From Datura wrightii (taxonomy: Eukaryota; Streptophyta; Magnoliopsida; Solanales; Solanaceae), in assembly GCA_035772735.1 (NCBI GenBank), contig JASDFA010000019.1, forward strand, positions 68,176,001-68,240,000: DNA of 64,000 nt, given 5' to 3'. The notes under the pieces were generated by a model. That model ran no database searches. It worked only from the letters and a program-made list of their open reading frames with translations, and was not told where the DNA came from. The translations under genes and the position numbers were made by a program. The stretch's first letter is position 1; each line of letters opens with the position of its first letter. Below, piece by piece: positions 52,979-64,000 of the stretch.

Positions 52979-55549
52979 TGTCACGCCCCACCTTGGGGGG
53001 TATGACTGGCACCTGGTGCCCTAGTAGGATCTAGACTGTTAACTGGTGAGCCTAAGCACAACTGGGGCCTGGCTAGCTCTAACTCAGTTTTTTGGAAACA
53101 ACGGGCTATATAACGGCTGCAAACACAGCCTCCGGCCAACTGGGCCTATAGCCACCTGTATAAAACTTCAGCTAACCAGAAACATACTTACAAAGGGGAA
53201 ACCTATGCAGGCCGACAAGGCCACCATGCTGGTCTAGTTATCTGTAACTCAATAATGAAATGTTGGATAACTACGTGACTGGCAAGGTTACCACTACTAT
53301 CAAACGAAGGCCTCACGCGGCCAACATAAACTAAAATGCTAAACAGCTATAACAAACTGCACGGCCTCACACGATCGGCTCAACTGACCACAGGGAAATA
53401 TATACAGACTGCAAGCCTCTAAGAATATTGATAAGATGGTTGGGACAGGGCCCCGGCCTACCCATACTGTACAACAAAAGGGAATGGTATAAACCTCTGA
53501 AGTATCAAGCTCCAGATGACAGGAGTTGATGACTCTGCGCTGGCTAGGATCACGAGGGATCGCCTCCTCGTCTATGAGTACCTGCAGGCAAGTAATGCAG
53601 CGCCCCACCGGGTGTCAGTACCGCTGGTACTGAGTATGCAAAGCAACTAAAACAATACAACTGAATACAATAACATAACTAGAAATTCTGAATAGCAGGG
53701 AAATACTAAATCTATAAGGACTGATATGAACTGAATCAGACTTCCTGTGTTGTAATAGGGCAGGAGCGTACTTGTAAACGCGGTGGCCTGCTGTCTATCA
53801 ACTAACATATATATATATATATATATAGCGAACAAGAGCCGATACCAACCCCCATAAGCCGGATGACACCAAACAAGAAAACAATCTATATACCCCTACC
53901 CGGGTCAAAACCAGCCAAAAATAAGTCACTCCACTCATCTGCTCACTCGGAGCTCCTCTACCGGCCCCCTGGGTCTCCGGGTCAGGCCATAGCCTTCGAT
54001 ATAAATAACCGTGTCTGAGTCCGAAGGACTCCTGTGCAGACAGTAACAGATAGGGTCTGGTTCCCTGGACACAACTCAACAGGGCTATCTGAAACCGGAG
54101 CTGCACCTGTAATAAGATCTGTAACTGTATATGTATATGTATCTATTCCCTGGGCGCTTGCGCACAATAGGGCTATCTGTACTGTAATGCTGATCAGCCT
54201 GATATGGGGAAAGCTTCATCCCATCTTCGTCCAAACTGGGGACGGCATGCCACTCCTTGGAGTGACGTAAACCCACCCGCTCAGTGGGCGACACGATTAC
54301 CAACCCAGGGGCGGCGAGGACGCTCAATAAGGTGCCCTCACACCACATCAAGTCTCAAAAAATAAATAGCACATATAAATAGCTAGCATGTATAACTGAA
54401 AAAGGCTATCTGAAATCTAATTTCCTTATTCTGATCTCTTTCTGTATTATACTGATTCTGAAATCTTTATTTAACTATTGGGCTAATCTGTAGCCGGGAT
54501 AACATCTGTCCGAATGGCTAATCTGTAGCCATAAAACTGTCTGTCTATCTGATTTTACTTGGTTAGCCTGTATTCTGAAAATCTGTATCTTTTTATTCTA
54601 CAACATGCTTGCTAATCATACAATAAGCTATACTGAATCTGGAATGCTAACTCGCCCTTTGGCGCATGCTTTACTATCTTTCGGACCGAATATGATACGG
54701 CAACACAACTCAGAATCTATTAGACTTACTTAGTTCTCAACATTCAACTCCGAGAGTTTCAATATGGAGTTTACTATGATTTACCAAGCTAAGGCTTACT
54801 AACTTGCCGAAGAACGACTTCACACACCTTAACCTCAAGTTATGCAACTGTCGGACAAGGCTCGGTCAATACTCCAGTTATTTCCTCCAACTGCATTCAT
54901 ATATACGTCAATTAGTACTAAATACAACACTATTCTGAAAGAAAACATCACTTTCGATATAATTATAGCCTAAACTTAGGCTTATCGAAAGACGGTCGAA
55001 AATTTGCTATTTTCCAGGAGTCCAGAAGGGAGAAGTATTCACTTCACAGCTAGGAGCATATAGACACTAGTTTGGAGCAATTCCACTTACCTTAGTCTGG
55101 TAGCTCGACGATTCATCGGCCGTATTTCGCGAAACAAAATCCATAGGAATGCTCCCTACTGTTGAATACCTCAGTATCTGGAGTTAATTTAGATTTGGAC
55201 TACGTTTGGCAGCGTAATCGAACGATAATATCTTCACCTTCTTCGTCTCTCTCTGTTTGCTACGAATTTTCTGGAAATTATATTGAATGAATTGATTTAA
55301 AACCGAAGTGGGGCTTTATATACCTGGGCCTGGACAGACCCAACGTTTCACGGAGCCAACGCGGAGGCTCCACCTCCGTGACACGTTTCCATCGCGGAGG
55401 GGCTCTGCCCCGGCTTCTTCCGCGATGGTTCAACAGGCTACTCGTCCGATTCTTTCCCGGGCCTTTCCCTAGCACGTATGTCTTTCAAATATGCTTAACC
55501 AACGCGTGAATAGGCCACCTAGGTGCCGGAAATCTCACGGGGTATAACA
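52979..55549 (-). repeat. E8 5' LTR (family B)
   Basis: 2571 bp, near-identical to 45131-47711. CG-rich group at 55340-55430 (CACGTTTCCATCGCGGAGG at 55382-55400), TATA complement at 55314-55322, TA run at about 53806-53827. LTR ORFs at 54351-54085 and 53608-53339. This LTR would drive the element. Confidence 0.94.
55314..55322 (-). promoter_or_regulatory. E8 5' LTR TATA box
   Basis: Complement TATATAAAG, directly downstream in element sense of the CG-rich module. Confidence 0.75.
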
Positions 55550-55554
55550 GAGCT
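55550..55554 (+). other. E8 target-site duplication, right
   Basis: GAGCT, identical to 45126-45130. Confidence 0.95.
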
Positions 55555-57576
55555 TTGTCGCACAACCATATGTAAATCATGAAATACCTATATTGATCTT
55601 TGTCTCACAGCCGTATGTATATCATGACATACCTGTAATGATCTCTGTCTCATAGTCATATCATTAGTGTAGTGCCGGGCACATGCCTCCATTATACCAT
55701 TGTACACAAATGCCAGAGGGTCTTATTTCTACCCTTCTTTTCATGACTTGCAGGGTACTCTAGAAATCCATGTACTATATACCCAGCTGTATAAAATCTT
55801 GGTATCATACCTATCTATGTACTTCTTACCTATACACCCAACTCTATAAACATCTTATCATACTTGTCTATCTACTTATACTATACTGCTCGCTCATATG
55901 CTAACCTTGAGGACGAGCCACTCATATCTAAGTACTCATTCACACATAATCGGCTCTTCTGAATTCTCTCCTCAAACAATCCCCTCATCTCAGAATAAAT
56001 TATGTTGTCCTCTTCCACTCTCAACTAATCCATAATATCACTGTCATTTTGTATGACTTTTCAAAGGAATCAAGTATTCTCATCAGCATCAATTATATTT
56101 ATCATATTCAACCATTTACTTGGTAGTATAAAAGGACACATATATGTTTCATGGTATTTAATTTCATAACACATTTATCAACAACCATTCATCTCAAGTA
56201 TATTTTACAATTCATATGAAACACACCATAACATCAACAATGAATCAGGTCCGAAGACCAACTAAACACGTTCTCACTTCACACATATACATATTATTAT
56301 TTAAGGTATAACTCCTTATAAATCATAACCTACTATATTTATAGTTATTGATTAATTAGCCAAGTCTAGCGTCATATATCACATAACGGGTTATTTCAAC
56401 ATTGATCAAGTTTTTGTTCGTACTAGTTCACATTCTTAGTTCCTTTCTCGGGCCCATCATTGTCCCTTCAACATCTTCATTCTTAAGGAAGTTTCATTAA
56501 CACTTCAATCATCAAGTCAAATCCATCTAAATTTATTTACTCAACTATGTCTCTATGACTTTTTTACAAATTTCCTTTCATCCCTTAAATCGGATTCCTT
56601 TTAAGCTAGTCAATTTATACTACCAGCCTTACGTTCTACTCATACATTTAAGTTACATCCTAAAGATCATAAATAAAGAACTAGGTCCATTTTTCTCACC
56701 CCTTCCCATGGTTCATACTATTACAACTATTTTCCCAAGACTCTATTACCAAGATTTTCCTTCCAACTGTTCAATCAAGAAAAACTACGCACACATGCCA
56801 TCATAACATACTACTCAGGGCCTCACCTCGAGGTATATTAGCAGAAATATCACATCAAGAGTAACATAACAAGAACATTATATCACACATTAACTCAATA
56901 CATTAGGATCCCCTTATTAAATATCAACTAGATTCCACTCCTTCACGTACTCTCATACTTAGAAATTTATACTCTGATTTTAGTCGTTACGTCATTTTAA
57001 ATCTTTTCATCACAACATCAAGTTTACGATCTCTTTATTCTAATCAACTATACATTAATAATACGCATGTATACAACTTGCTAATCATAATCTAACACAA
57101 GGTAAGCCATACCCTACCTACGCGCCAAGCTGCTGTCAAGAAAATCGCAGGGCTGCATCCTTTTCTTAAATCCTGGGTGCTTGTAGAGGATTGTTGGGGA
57201 GGATGGTGCAATTCTTGTCCTCTCTAGCCACTTTACCTTTTTCCTTATTAGAAAAATCAAACCTTTTTTTTGGGCATTTTTGTCTACCAATTCTTATGAA
57301 AATAGGATTTAAATCCAAATCTGGATAGAATTACAGAGTCTTGGTCCGCATTGCCCACTGCAGCGAAAGGTCTTCCGCTGCAGCGGTCTTGTTACAGCGG
57401 AGATTCGTCCACTGTGACGGCCCTACAACTAGGCCCACCTGATTTTAAATTAACCAATTCTAAATTTACCAGTCATATAATCCCTCAATCGGAGGACATA
57501 ACTGAGACTTTCAAAATGTTTAAATTTTCCCACATTATGTCGTCAAGGTGCTATAACGATCGGACGAGTCGTTACA
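55550..57576 (-). repeat. E11: LTR-like repeat, right part
   Basis: Continues the repeat cut by E8 at 45130. It ends with GACGAGTCGTTACA at 57563-57576, which in minus sense is TGTAACGACTCGTC, a common LTR start in plant gypsy elements. Near that end (57345-57425) are CTGCAGCG, CCGCTGCAGCGG and ACAGCGGAG words. AT-rich with no coding frame; short ORFs such as 56555-56806 are low-complexity. Confidence 0.5.
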
Positions 57577-58338
57577 AAGCTAAATTCTTTTTGTTCCAAA
57601 TTATTTTCATGTATTAGTTTCAGATTTTGGATATGTTAAATGTTAGTCTATGATTGCTAAAACGTATTTCTTTCACTGACAATGATCATGCAGAAAAAGA
57701 AGTTATGCATACCCATCATTTGAAAGATAGGGTATTAAAACAAAGTGGTTAGCCGAAAAGGTAGTCCTGCCACTATCAGTGATCATGCCACAAGAGAAGT
57801 TGTGCTTAACCCATCATCTAAATAATTGATTTTCACCCTGCATGATCTAGGATAATAGTCATAGTACAATATATGGTCACCAAAATATTCAGAAGTATAT
57901 AGTTGTCGATAGATAATGACTTATTGATTTTTGGTTTGATCACAAAGAGGTAATATTCACCCTACACTAAGTTTTTTCTCCTTCCGGATTAGTTCGTACT
58001 TGCATTATTATTATTTATATATTATAATTGCTTTATGATAGACTTCATATAATGTTTCAAATTTGTCCAGGTTGGAACCTTCGAACATTTGCTCTAACAA
58101 TATATGTATGAGTCTTTCAAGAGCGAACTTGATTCTAAGGGAGTTAATTGGAAAAGTGTCTCACAAGAACTGAAACATTTTTATTTTGGAGAATTTGAAT
58201 ATAATATTCCACTATTTTAATTAAGAAAATTTAGTCACTTTTATAGATCGGATACTAATGTTGTTACTTTATAAAATTACGTAGAAGGCATTCTATTAGG
58301 ATCCTTCGATTGATAGTGAAGTCAAGATCCAATAGCGT

Positions 58339-58572
58339 AGGAAGGCAGCAAGAAAGTACAGTAATTTCATTTCTGGCATAAAAAGTGACACTTTTCAACC
58401 AAAATTTATTACGAAAAATTATGGGATAGTTGGATGAAACTTTGTAAAAATCCTAAGATTTTTAAAAAAATCAAAAATAAATTCAAGAAATCATTGTGGT
58501 AGTGAGAATGCAATTACCAGTGGGACTCACATAGGAGGCTCTACTTCCATTAGAGAGCATCAAAAGAGACTT
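58339..58572 (+). pseudogene. CACTA-associated transposase exon remnant
   Basis: Reads RRKAARKYSNFISGIKSDTF, then (another frame) WDSWMKLCKNPKIFKK, then INSRNHCGSENAITSGTHIGG and STSIREHQKRL. The order W-x-x-W...NxxNR...HxGGS.S...H matches the conserved block of the Ptta/En/Spm transposase family (Pfam PF03004 by recall). A run of seven A (about 58456-58464) shifts the frame between the last two parts. GTAAGT at 58573-58578 is a good donor site. Confidence 0.55.
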
Positions 58573-58700
58573 GTAAGTTTGCTTCTTGGTAACATGAATA
58601 AGTTTATTAAGTTACGAAGTTTGGATATTTTCTTCAATTGTACTTCTAGCTCTTTGAAAAAGGGAATGAACGGCTAGAAATAAAGTTTTTTCTTGTATAG

Positions 58701-58785
58701 GTTATTGAAAAGGGTAGAGATCCAACATCAAATGAGATACATTTGCACGTCCATACACACAGTCATGATGGAAAATCTTTTATTG
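58701..58785 (+). pseudogene. CACTA-associated transposase, next exon
   Basis: Preceded by TTTTCTTGTATAG (acceptor). It reads VIEKGRDPTSNEIHLHVHTH then SHDGKSFI, matching the family's LGR-P-x-x-E-x-x-x-x-TH block. Followed by GTGAGT (58786). Joining 58572 to 58701 keeps the frame. Confidence 0.55.
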
Positions 58786-59939
58786 GTGAGTGAGCCTGAA
58801 TAGTGCATCTAAGTCCAATATTCTATAATGTTGTGTAAGTTCAAACTATTACACAAGAAATGAATGACATGAAATGAATACATATATGGTTGAAGCTTAT
58901 ATAATAATGTGACTTACAAGATAGCTAATAGTTATGTAACATATATACAATGAAATACTGCTTACATAAATTGATAGGCCTGAGATCCACATTCTCAAGA
59001 GATGACATTTCAGTCCTGATAGTTAAGAAACTATTCGATGATTAATAAGTTGTTCTTTCCCCTTAAGATACAGACTTTTAGTAGATATACATCCTGTGCT
59101 AGAAAAACGAGTTATTCCACAACCAATAAATTGTTCTTAATTAACCCTCTCCGATAGTTGGTAATTCTGGGGATAGTTTTCACTCTCTATCTACCACGAA
59201 TTTAATTTCATGGCAATGACAAATTTACACTTAATAGTTTAGAGAGAAAGAGTGCAATGACAGATTTACTTTGTAGCAGAAAAGGAAGGTACCTTCCAGT
59301 CTTAGAAACAATGCAACTGAGAACTGCATATAAGAGCCAATGCACTCTGGAGATAAGTGTTCTCCTTGACTTCAAGTCCCCAACCATCAAAGGGGACCAT
59401 TACTTGCACACTCTAAAGATAATAAAAATTCAAGGTCATAATTAATGCCCTCTTGAATCGGCTACCAAAGTGTGTATCTAATGAAATGTTTGATCTTGTG
59501 AATGGTATTTGATCCAATCTTCATCTTTTGTTATTTGCTTGTCTTCCTTATCTAGCTTATTTTTGTTGTTTCCCTCTGTTCTCAATTTCTATCAGCATAG
59601 GTTAATTATGACATTATGAGTAGAAGTGTTTATTTTTTAGTTTGTTTTTTCACGTTCTTGATTTTGGTGATTCGAGGTGGAGTTAAATTAAAGTGGAGAA
59701 TTATTGAATTAAATGATTTCTTAGAGCTTGATTACTGTAATTATCCTTTTGAAATCTTTTCTATTTCTTTATAAAGTGCATCTTTTATGTTAGGCTAAAT
59801 TCACATGCATCTATTGTGTAAGATGCTAATCTAGGTTACATAGATATATGCATATTCTAGCAAACATTTTGATATTTTTCTTGCTATGCTAAAGGTTACT
59901 TCTATGATAAATTTCACTAATTATCACTTTCTTGTACAG

Positions 59940-60391
59940 GAAAAATATGAAGAAATATTACATAATTAAATAAAGACTCAATCTGATGTTGATCAATTTC
60001 GAGCACATTACCAGCCGCGAGAGGAGAGAAGAAAAGAAATATATATGTTCTTGGATCTCAAGAAAAATTATTTTACAAGCTAAATCTCTGTGTCTCTTCT
60101 AAATTTGATGCTTCATCCATGGTACCACATTCAAATGCTCAACCAGCACTGTCGAAAAATTTGTATGAGTTAGTGATTCGATTGATTCCTTCACTGATAT
60201 AACACACAATTTCTATCATTCTTGAGTGGGTACATGGATTGATTTCTTTACCTTCATCTCAATTAGACATTCCTACCAATCATTTATCAACTATGGCACC
60301 AGTAGTTCCTGCTTTAGCTACGGCTAAAATTGATCAGGTTCATGCATCAGTTTCTGATGATGATCATAGTTCTCAAAACTCTCATTATTAG
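59940..60391 (+). pseudogene. CACTA-associated transposase, last exon remnant
   Basis: Preceded by CTTGTACAG. Early codons EKYEEIL run into a stop. After a frame change comes EEKKRNIYVLGSQEKLFYKL, the GxxxKxRxYGLGS-like motif of the family, then a serine/proline-rich tail (PHSNAQPALS, LSTMAPVVPA) ending DHSSQNSHY at a TAG (60389). In-frame TAA near 60200. Degenerate. Confidence 0.5.
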
Positions 60392-60599
60392 TTTTGTTGT
60401 TTAGACATTACTGTTGTAGCAAATGATTTAAGATTTTTTATTTGGATATTATAGATGTGAATGCTTTAAACTTGATTAGACAATTTGCATTTTGCTATAT
60501 ATCATAACCTTGTAGAATATTAATTTCTACGAATTATGTTTATTATGTTAAAATATGTATGGACGGGTGTATTATAATATTTATATAAAATTAAAAAAA

Positions 60600-60971
60600 A
60601 AATTGCAATGGATTTGTGACAAACTAATTTTGTTGCCAAAATAAAGGCAAAAATACACCACAAGATGTGGCGACGGAATTAGCAATAGAAATATTAGTCA
60701 CCAACAAGATTCAAATGATGAAATAGCAATGAAAATGACCAACAGAATGATGATTTTTATTTATCGCTAATCTTGGCAATGGATATGATCCATTGCGATT
60801 CTGTCACTATGTCTACGTTGAATTATTTTTTTATCACTAAATGGTTAGCTACGAGCATATCGTCGACAAATGATATTTCGTCGCCATTCCATCACTATTA
60901 CGATTTAGAGATGGATTTATATTGTATAGCAACAGATTTAGTTCGTCACTAAATGCTATTTTTTGGTAATG
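60600..60971. repeat. CACTA subterminal repeat region
   Basis: Short words in both orientations: GGCGACGGAATTAGCAA, TTATCGCTAA, CGTCGACAAATGA, TTTCGTCGCCATTCC, TTCGTCACTAAATG. Such arrays are typical next to CACTA termini, where the element's DNA-binding protein binds. The end is at 60971 (GGTAATG). Confidence 0.6.
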
Positions 60972-61007
60972 ACACTAGATCCCTGAACTGGAGTGTGTGC
61001 ATTGTTC

Positions 61008-62036
61008 CTAGTCTATGGACCCCGAGCCTACACTCTGGCTGTAACATGGGACTTAGAACCACGAATGGCCCCAAGCAAACCCATGGCATAGAATATTTTG
61101 AACGTAACTGCAACTAATAAAGCATATATGAGCAGAAGCTTAACTGAAATATAACTAATCAAAAGGAAAAGATAAAAATCTGATAACAACACTGAGTCAT
61201 AAGCTGAAACTAACACTACATTGTCTGAAAGCCTCTACTAATATGATGAGTTGCTGGAAAAAGTCCCCAGCAAACTCCAAAATCTGAAAACTAGAAATAA
61301 ACTAAAATAAAGGAAACATAACTCCCGTCCTCGAAGGATGAGGACTCACCGCTGTTAGCTGATAAAGTCTAGAACTTGTCTAACCGCGAGGCTGAGTCTG
61401 AACACCTGATAATGATATAGCATATAAAATATGTAGACAGTACTTGAAATATACTGAGTATATGGGAAATGTAACTAGAAACAAGAACAAACTATGAATT
61501 TGAGAAAAAAGACTTCACATAAACATGGTTAAATGCATAAGTTGAGGTAAAGTACAATGACCTTTCTGAGATGCATGAATATTGACACAAGATGCTAGTT
61601 TGAAAACACTTAATGAAATACAATTAAATCTAGTTTTAGGGTCATGTACATGTATTGAACACTGAATCTGAAATCATAATAAGAGAACTGTAACTGAAAC
61701 AACTTTATTGAAACTGAAACTGAATTGTACTATGAGAAACACTATTAACTGACAAACTCCAATGTAAGCCTCACGGAGCCCAACCTGTAACCCCGATTGG
61801 AAGGGTGTTCGTACCTTACCAAGGATAAGAACCATAACTGGCGTGATATCACTCGTGAACTCAAGGCAATAGTCTCCAATAACAATGACCCCTGCATGCG
61901 TCCATTGAGGCAAGGGAGACACTCTCCAATAACGAGGATCCCATATTCCTCAAGCTAAGGGAAATACTCTCTAATACCAAAAATCCCTTATCCTACGGGG
62001 GCACGTAACTCTAAGACCTGGGTATGCTGGAACACT
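61008..62036 (-). repeat. Family A LTR fragment, minus orientation
   Basis: Element sense matches the 3' half of the E2 LTR: GGTTTGCTTGGGGCCATTCG, then CCCATGTTACAGCC and GAGTGTAGGCTCGGGG at the end, GTGAGTCCTCATCCTTCGAGG and GCTGGGGACTTTTTCCAGCAA further in. The end is decayed (no clean GTGACA) and there is no PBS beside it. Only about 1 kb of the expected 2.3 kb remains; it is cut at about 62036. Confidence 0.7.
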
Positions 62037-62921
62037 ATTTTCGCACCCCATTTTTCTCGCGAAAAGCGGAACTCGACATGTGACAACTCTTTTAGAATTA
62101 TTTAAAGAGAAGAGTTTCCACCTAAAGAATTAAGGTGTGTTAGGAAACCATTCTATACTAAAAGATTATTTAACTAGCCTAGGTCAATCCAGAGTCGAGT
62201 AAGGGTTCAAGTTACCTCGAAAGAAAGGTGTCAGGCACCTTTCGAAGTCCCAAATGTGGGTCCCTTCCGAATTTATTAATTATGTGGGGAGTTAACTAGC
62301 GAGCAAAGAAGATTGATTTTAACCTACTTATTAAAATTAAACTACATAAACTAGATGATTAAAATAACAAAGTATCCAAAGCCTCAGCTACGTAATAAAA
62401 AAATTTAGACAAGCGAGAAGCAAGAAGTTTGAGACGATATATATTAAAAGAAATTATTATTACTTTATTAAATATACAATAGTTAAATAACAGAAAAGGA
62501 ACAAATAAGAGAACAATAATTAAGACAAAGGAAGGATAAAGAAGCTGAGCTAACGCATATATATGTATAAAGGAATTTTATAATCCTATTAATTTGTTTT
62601 TTACAATAACTATTCAACAAAATAAAATGAAAGTAATAACACAACAAAACAAACAAAAATTTGAAAGATTGGACCGAGTCTCAAAGAGACGCCTACGTAT
62701 CCCTGAAGGGAATCAGGACAGACGTAGTTCTGCCAAACAGATAAGAGGGGGGTTATTTTAACCTAACGGGATCACTCTGTGCAACTCAAATAATACTTTG
62801 CAATCGTTAAGATTGCTTGAATTATCCAGAGAGCACGGACTATCATATTCCAACTACCCACCTAATTAATGAGTTATTAATCCTAAATCGTTCTAAGTAA
62901 AGGAAAATACTAATGCCCTAA
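62037..62921 (+). repeat. Unassigned LTR-like repeat
   Basis: Starts TATTTTCGCACCCCATTTTTC and holds GGTGTCAGGCACCTTTCGAAG (a dyad), GCCTACGTATCCCTGAAGGGA and other words I associate with LTRs of large gypsy elements in asterids. No PBS or coding part is visible because E10 interrupts it at 62922. Orientation is a guess. Nothing coding. Confidence 0.35.
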
Positions 62922-63164
62922 TGATCTTGGGCAGATTTATATGCCCAAGTGATACTCAAAAGTATCATTTTCGCCTTGTTTATCTAGCAATGTGTATACA
63001 TTTTCATGTAATTGGTAATAAAATGTGAATTTATACTAACCAACATGATTAGCATTGTTTTGTAGGTAAAATGTGATTTCAAGGAGCTAAAATGCATGTT
63101 GGATGGGAGTTGGACTTGGAATCGAGCACGGAAAAAGGGCAGTGGACTGCACAAATTAAAGGGG

Positions 63165-63395
63165 CTCCGCGATGGAGCCGTGTCACGCTGCCATCGCGGA
63201 GGCATTCTGCCTGGAGGGTGAAAAATCTCACAATTTCCAGTGGAGGCTCGCGACAGCTCCGTGGCACGGTGGCCAGCCTCCACGTTGCACGCCGTGCCAC
63301 GTTGGTGCTTTATTCCCGGACCCCCAATTTCCAGTGAGGGTCCGCGTTCACGGCGTGTCACGGAGGCAGTGCTCCGCGATGCACTCCGTGACACG
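63165..63395 (+). promoter_or_regulatory. CG-rich hairpins upstream of the TATA box in E10 LTR
   Basis: CTCCGCGATGG/CCATCGCGGAG at 63166-63201, CCGTGGCACGG and CGTGCCACG at about 63259-63302, CGTGTCACGG with CCGTGACACG at about 63354-63395. The complement of the 19-bp word is at 63184-63202. Confidence 0.62.
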
Positions 63396-63427
63396 TTGCT
63401 CATTATTCTGGAAAAAATTTCCACTAG

Positions 63428-63436
63428 TATAAATAG
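63428..63436 (+). promoter_or_regulatory. E10 LTR TATA box
   Basis: TATAAATAG, about 33 bp after the last hairpin arm. Confidence 0.68.
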
Positions 63437-64000
63437 AACACTTAAATGTATTTTCATAATTCAGATTTGGTGGAGCAAGGACGTGGGTTACAGGCAGTTG
63501 AGGGACGAAAAGTTCAGGGTTTTTTCTCTCCTTCTTTCTTCTTTAACTCAATTTTTTGTATGATTAACACTTGTTTTAGGATGATTAATCCACAAATGAG
63601 TGGCTAATTCCCTTCCTTGCTGAGGTTATGAACACTTGTGATGAATTTTGATTATTGAATTATATGGTTTTTCATCTTTTTCTTCCATGTTGTTCTATTA
63701 ATTCTTGTTCTTACTGCATTGGTGTGTGGCCTACATTAATGTACATCTAAAAAGTCCGATTTCACTCGAGAGAGCACGAAATTGGAAAGTTGTGAATTAA
63801 TAGGGTATTGTTCTTTACTTGATTTGGGAAAATTGAGTTTTGATGATCTTTCCTAATATAAATATACTTGAAAGCCGTATTAGTCAATTTAGGAACCGGA
63901 ATTGTATTGCTAGGTCATGAATTGCATTTGATCACAGAAATGTAGACGGATGGTTTATGATTCTTAAGTGAGATTAAATACGAGAGTTTTAATCTCTTGG

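Larger units (their letters stand above)
45131..55549 (-). mobile_element. E8: complete Ty3/gypsy chromovirus (Tekay-like), minus strand
   Basis: 10.4 kb: 3' LTR 45131-47711, internal 47712-52978, 5' LTR 52979-55549, perfect target duplication GAGCT. All domains are present in order gag, knuckles, protease, RT, RNase H, integrase, chromodomain tail. The LTRs differ by few bases where I compared them, so it is among the youngest insertions here. About ten stops and frameshifts still prevent a full polyprotein. Confidence 0.96.
57577..60971 (+). mobile_element. E12: CACTA (En/Spm-type) DNA transposon fragment, 3' part
   Basis: Contains exon-like pieces of the plant En/Spm-associated transposase family (58339-58572, 58701-58785, 59940-60391). 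A subterminal region (60600-60971) is full of GCGACGGAATTAG/TTCGTCACTAAAT-type words and ends in TTTTTTGGTAATG, a decayed version of a CACTA terminus (TAGTG). The left end is missing, cut at or before the E11 edge. 57577-58338 and 58786-59939 are AT-rich and hold nothing I recognise. Confidence 0.6.
62922..64000 (+). repeat. E10: family C LTR, plus orientation, running off the window
   Basis: TGATCTTGGGCAGATTTATA start. Matches the reverse complement of E9 from 43578 down to about 42495, where the window ends. Same hairpin group (63165-63395) and TATA box (63428-63436). The ORF-track-sized frames here (for example 63457-62984 minus) cross the hairpins and are not genes. Confidence 0.85.

Noticed and set aside
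57577..58338. Host intron or exon upstream of the CACTA exons
   Set aside because: AT-rich, with no coherent frame or splice pairs that I could support.
62984..63457. 157-codon frame and its overlapping frames on both strands
   Set aside because: They cross the CG-rich hairpins of the E10 LTR. Stop-poor GC-rich DNA explains them, and the E9 counterpart is a different length.

Overview
The window is a piece of a plant nuclear genome, almost certainly a dicot and perhaps an asterid such as a Solanaceae (family resemblance recalled, not searched). It is repeat heterochromatin. I see no intact host gene, no tRNA or rRNA gene and no CRISPR array. Nearly every coding remnant belongs to Ty3/gypsy LTR retrotransposons, mostly chromoviruses of the Tekay/Del type: gag with CCHC knuckles, aspartic protease, reverse transcriptase (RT), RNase H (RH), integrase (IN) and a C-terminal chromodomain-like tail, with LTRs of about 2.0-2.6 kb and a TGGTATCAGAGC primer-binding site (PBS). 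There are also Athila/Tat-type remains (PBS TGGCGCCGTTGCCAGGGA) and one CACTA (En/Spm) fragment.

Layout. E1 (1-4677, +) ends inside the 5' LTR of E2 (4678-13068, +). E2 sits inside the integrase region of E3 (13069-16984, +). E3 sits inside the gag zinc knuckle of E4 (16985-30024, -). E4 sits in the protease of an Athila-like element, E7 (30025-42115, -). E5 (19314-28985, -) is a second, independent insertion in the LTR of E4. E6 (31470-40000, +) is a complete insertion in the gag of E7 with target duplication GGAAA. At 42116-43578 lies an LTR of another family (E9, -), whose relative E10 (+) occupies 62922-64000. E8 (45131-55549, -) is the most complete element, with target duplication GAGCT. 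It splits an LTR-like repeat (E11, about 43830-57576, -). A decayed CACTA element (57577-60971, +) and further LTR fragments fill the rest.

Coding state. E1-E5 and E7 carry many stops, frameshifts and lost catalytic residues, with TAG stops strongly over-represented. E6 and E8 are younger but still broken, and E6 has lost most of gag, all of protease and the start of RT. No element in view is autonomous as read.

Main oddities. Several LTR families carry CG-rich inverted repeats or minisatellites, in most of them just upstream of the TATA box. Two families that otherwise look unrelated share an identical 19-bp word there. E5 is followed directly by a second internal region (LTR-internal-LTR-internal). 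E6 has a microhomology-flanked internal deletion. Two short reading frames stay open in all four LTRs of E6 and E8.
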